Assembly (NCBI GenBank): GCA_022771695.1
Contig: JALEKJ010000029.1
Location: 1 to 33,254 of the forward strand
From: Roseburia sp.
GTDB lineage: Bacteria; Bacillota; Clostridia; Lachnospirales; Lachnospiraceae
Reading direction: 5' to 3'
DNA length: 33,254 nt
Shown here in pieces: positions 33,116-33,254 of this stretch (its first letter is position 1; every line of letters begins with the position of its first letter). The position numbers were made by a program, and so were the translations under genes. The notes under the pieces were generated by a model, which saw only the letters and a list, made by a program, of their open reading frames with translations, was not told where the DNA came from and did no database searches.

Positions 33116-33254
33116 GAGTCTGTGAAAGTTTTTCTGTAAATAAAGATTTATGGGGTCTTCTATGATAAAATTTAAAATCATAGGAGGCCTTTTATTATGG
33201 CAAGAGAAAAGAAACCCGTACACAAAGTACAACTGACCGAAGGTAAACGTAACA
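33116..33254 (+). mobile_element. Left end of an IS256-family insertion sequence (continues past the window)
   Basis: This call rests on the transposase start at 33197. The tract gagtctgtgaaagtttttct from 33116 is a plausible left inverted repeat, since IS256-family ends often resemble GGNTCTGTG. The right end is outside the window, so the exact boundary and target duplication cannot be checked. Confidence 0.55.
33197..33254 (+). CDS. IS256-family (mutator-type) transposase, first 19 codons
   Basis: The window ends inside this gene. The visible product, MAREKKPVHKVQLTEGKRN, matches the N-terminus I remember for IS256-family transposases of Lachnospiraceae, which typically continue with a helical IIxxLLxEYDI region. 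AGGAGG at 33182-33187, nine bases before the ATG, supports translation. The DDE catalytic domain lies beyond the window, so intactness is unknown. Confidence 0.7.
   Translation, partial: MAREKKPVHKVQLTEGKRN

Noticed and set aside
32876-33232. 118-codon minus-strand open frame across the scpB-IS spacer
   Set aside because: It overlaps the scpB end and translates the GAGGGT repeats and the presumed IS end; no start signal or domain supports it.

Overview
The window looks like a chromosomal segment from a Gram-positive anaerobe of the Lachnospiraceae type (Clostridia). Supporting signs are the protein sequences, strong AGGAGG-type ribosome binding sites, moderate GC, a trimeric NAD-linked [FeFe]-hydrogenase of anaerobic fermenters, and the Firmicutes order rimP-nusA-ylxR-ylxQ-infB-rbfA-nrnA-truB-ribF. 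This placement is inferred from gene content and not from a database search.

Layout. 1-1690: the 3' end of a GGGtGRT-family gene, then a divergent tetR / HXXEE membrane-protein pair lying between two related copies of one terminator-like sequence. 1757-5209: a large superfamily 2 helicase with two predicted membrane segments, followed by a PHP-domain metal-dependent hydrolase. 5230-7523: a divergent araC-type regulator and galE, separated by an unusual 440-bp spacer holding a large hairpin and two and a third copies of an 86-bp repeat. 7713-8789: a flavin-dependent nitronate monooxygenase/enoyl reductase-like protein. 8940-9011: tRNA-Glu(CTC) on the minus strand. 9293-13360: a hydC-hydB-hydA-like operon for an electron-bifurcating [FeFe]-hydrogenase, behind a Rex-like operator. 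13450-14538: a KDG-kinase-like sugar kinase.

14711-23116 is one compact translation/RNA operon (ribosome maturation, transcription elongation, initiation factor 2, 30S maturation, nanoRNase, tRNA pseudouridylation, FAD synthesis) with short spacers or overlaps. It is followed by a secreted SH3/NlpC-P60 cell-wall hydrolase behind a near-consensus promoter. rpsO and pnp come next, each preceded by a structured leader, and pnp ends in a perfect terminator. 27313-29897 carries an intracellular-type subtilase and a cardiolipin synthase. A long near-palindromic element (about 175 bp) lies between cardiolipin synthase and the convergent D,D-carboxypeptidase gene. scpA-scpB (condensin partners) follow, then a spacer of GAGGGT-rich short repeats, and the window ends in the first 19 codons of what looks like an IS256-family transposase.

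Most of the coding content is ordinary housekeeping. The points of interest are mostly non-coding: the galE leader repeats, the palindromic element near 30 kb, the duplicated terminator around tetR/HXXEE, the pnp leader hairpin, the scpB-IS256 repeat tract and the Rex-like site. The membrane-anchored helicase/PHP pair is the least explained protein-coding unit.
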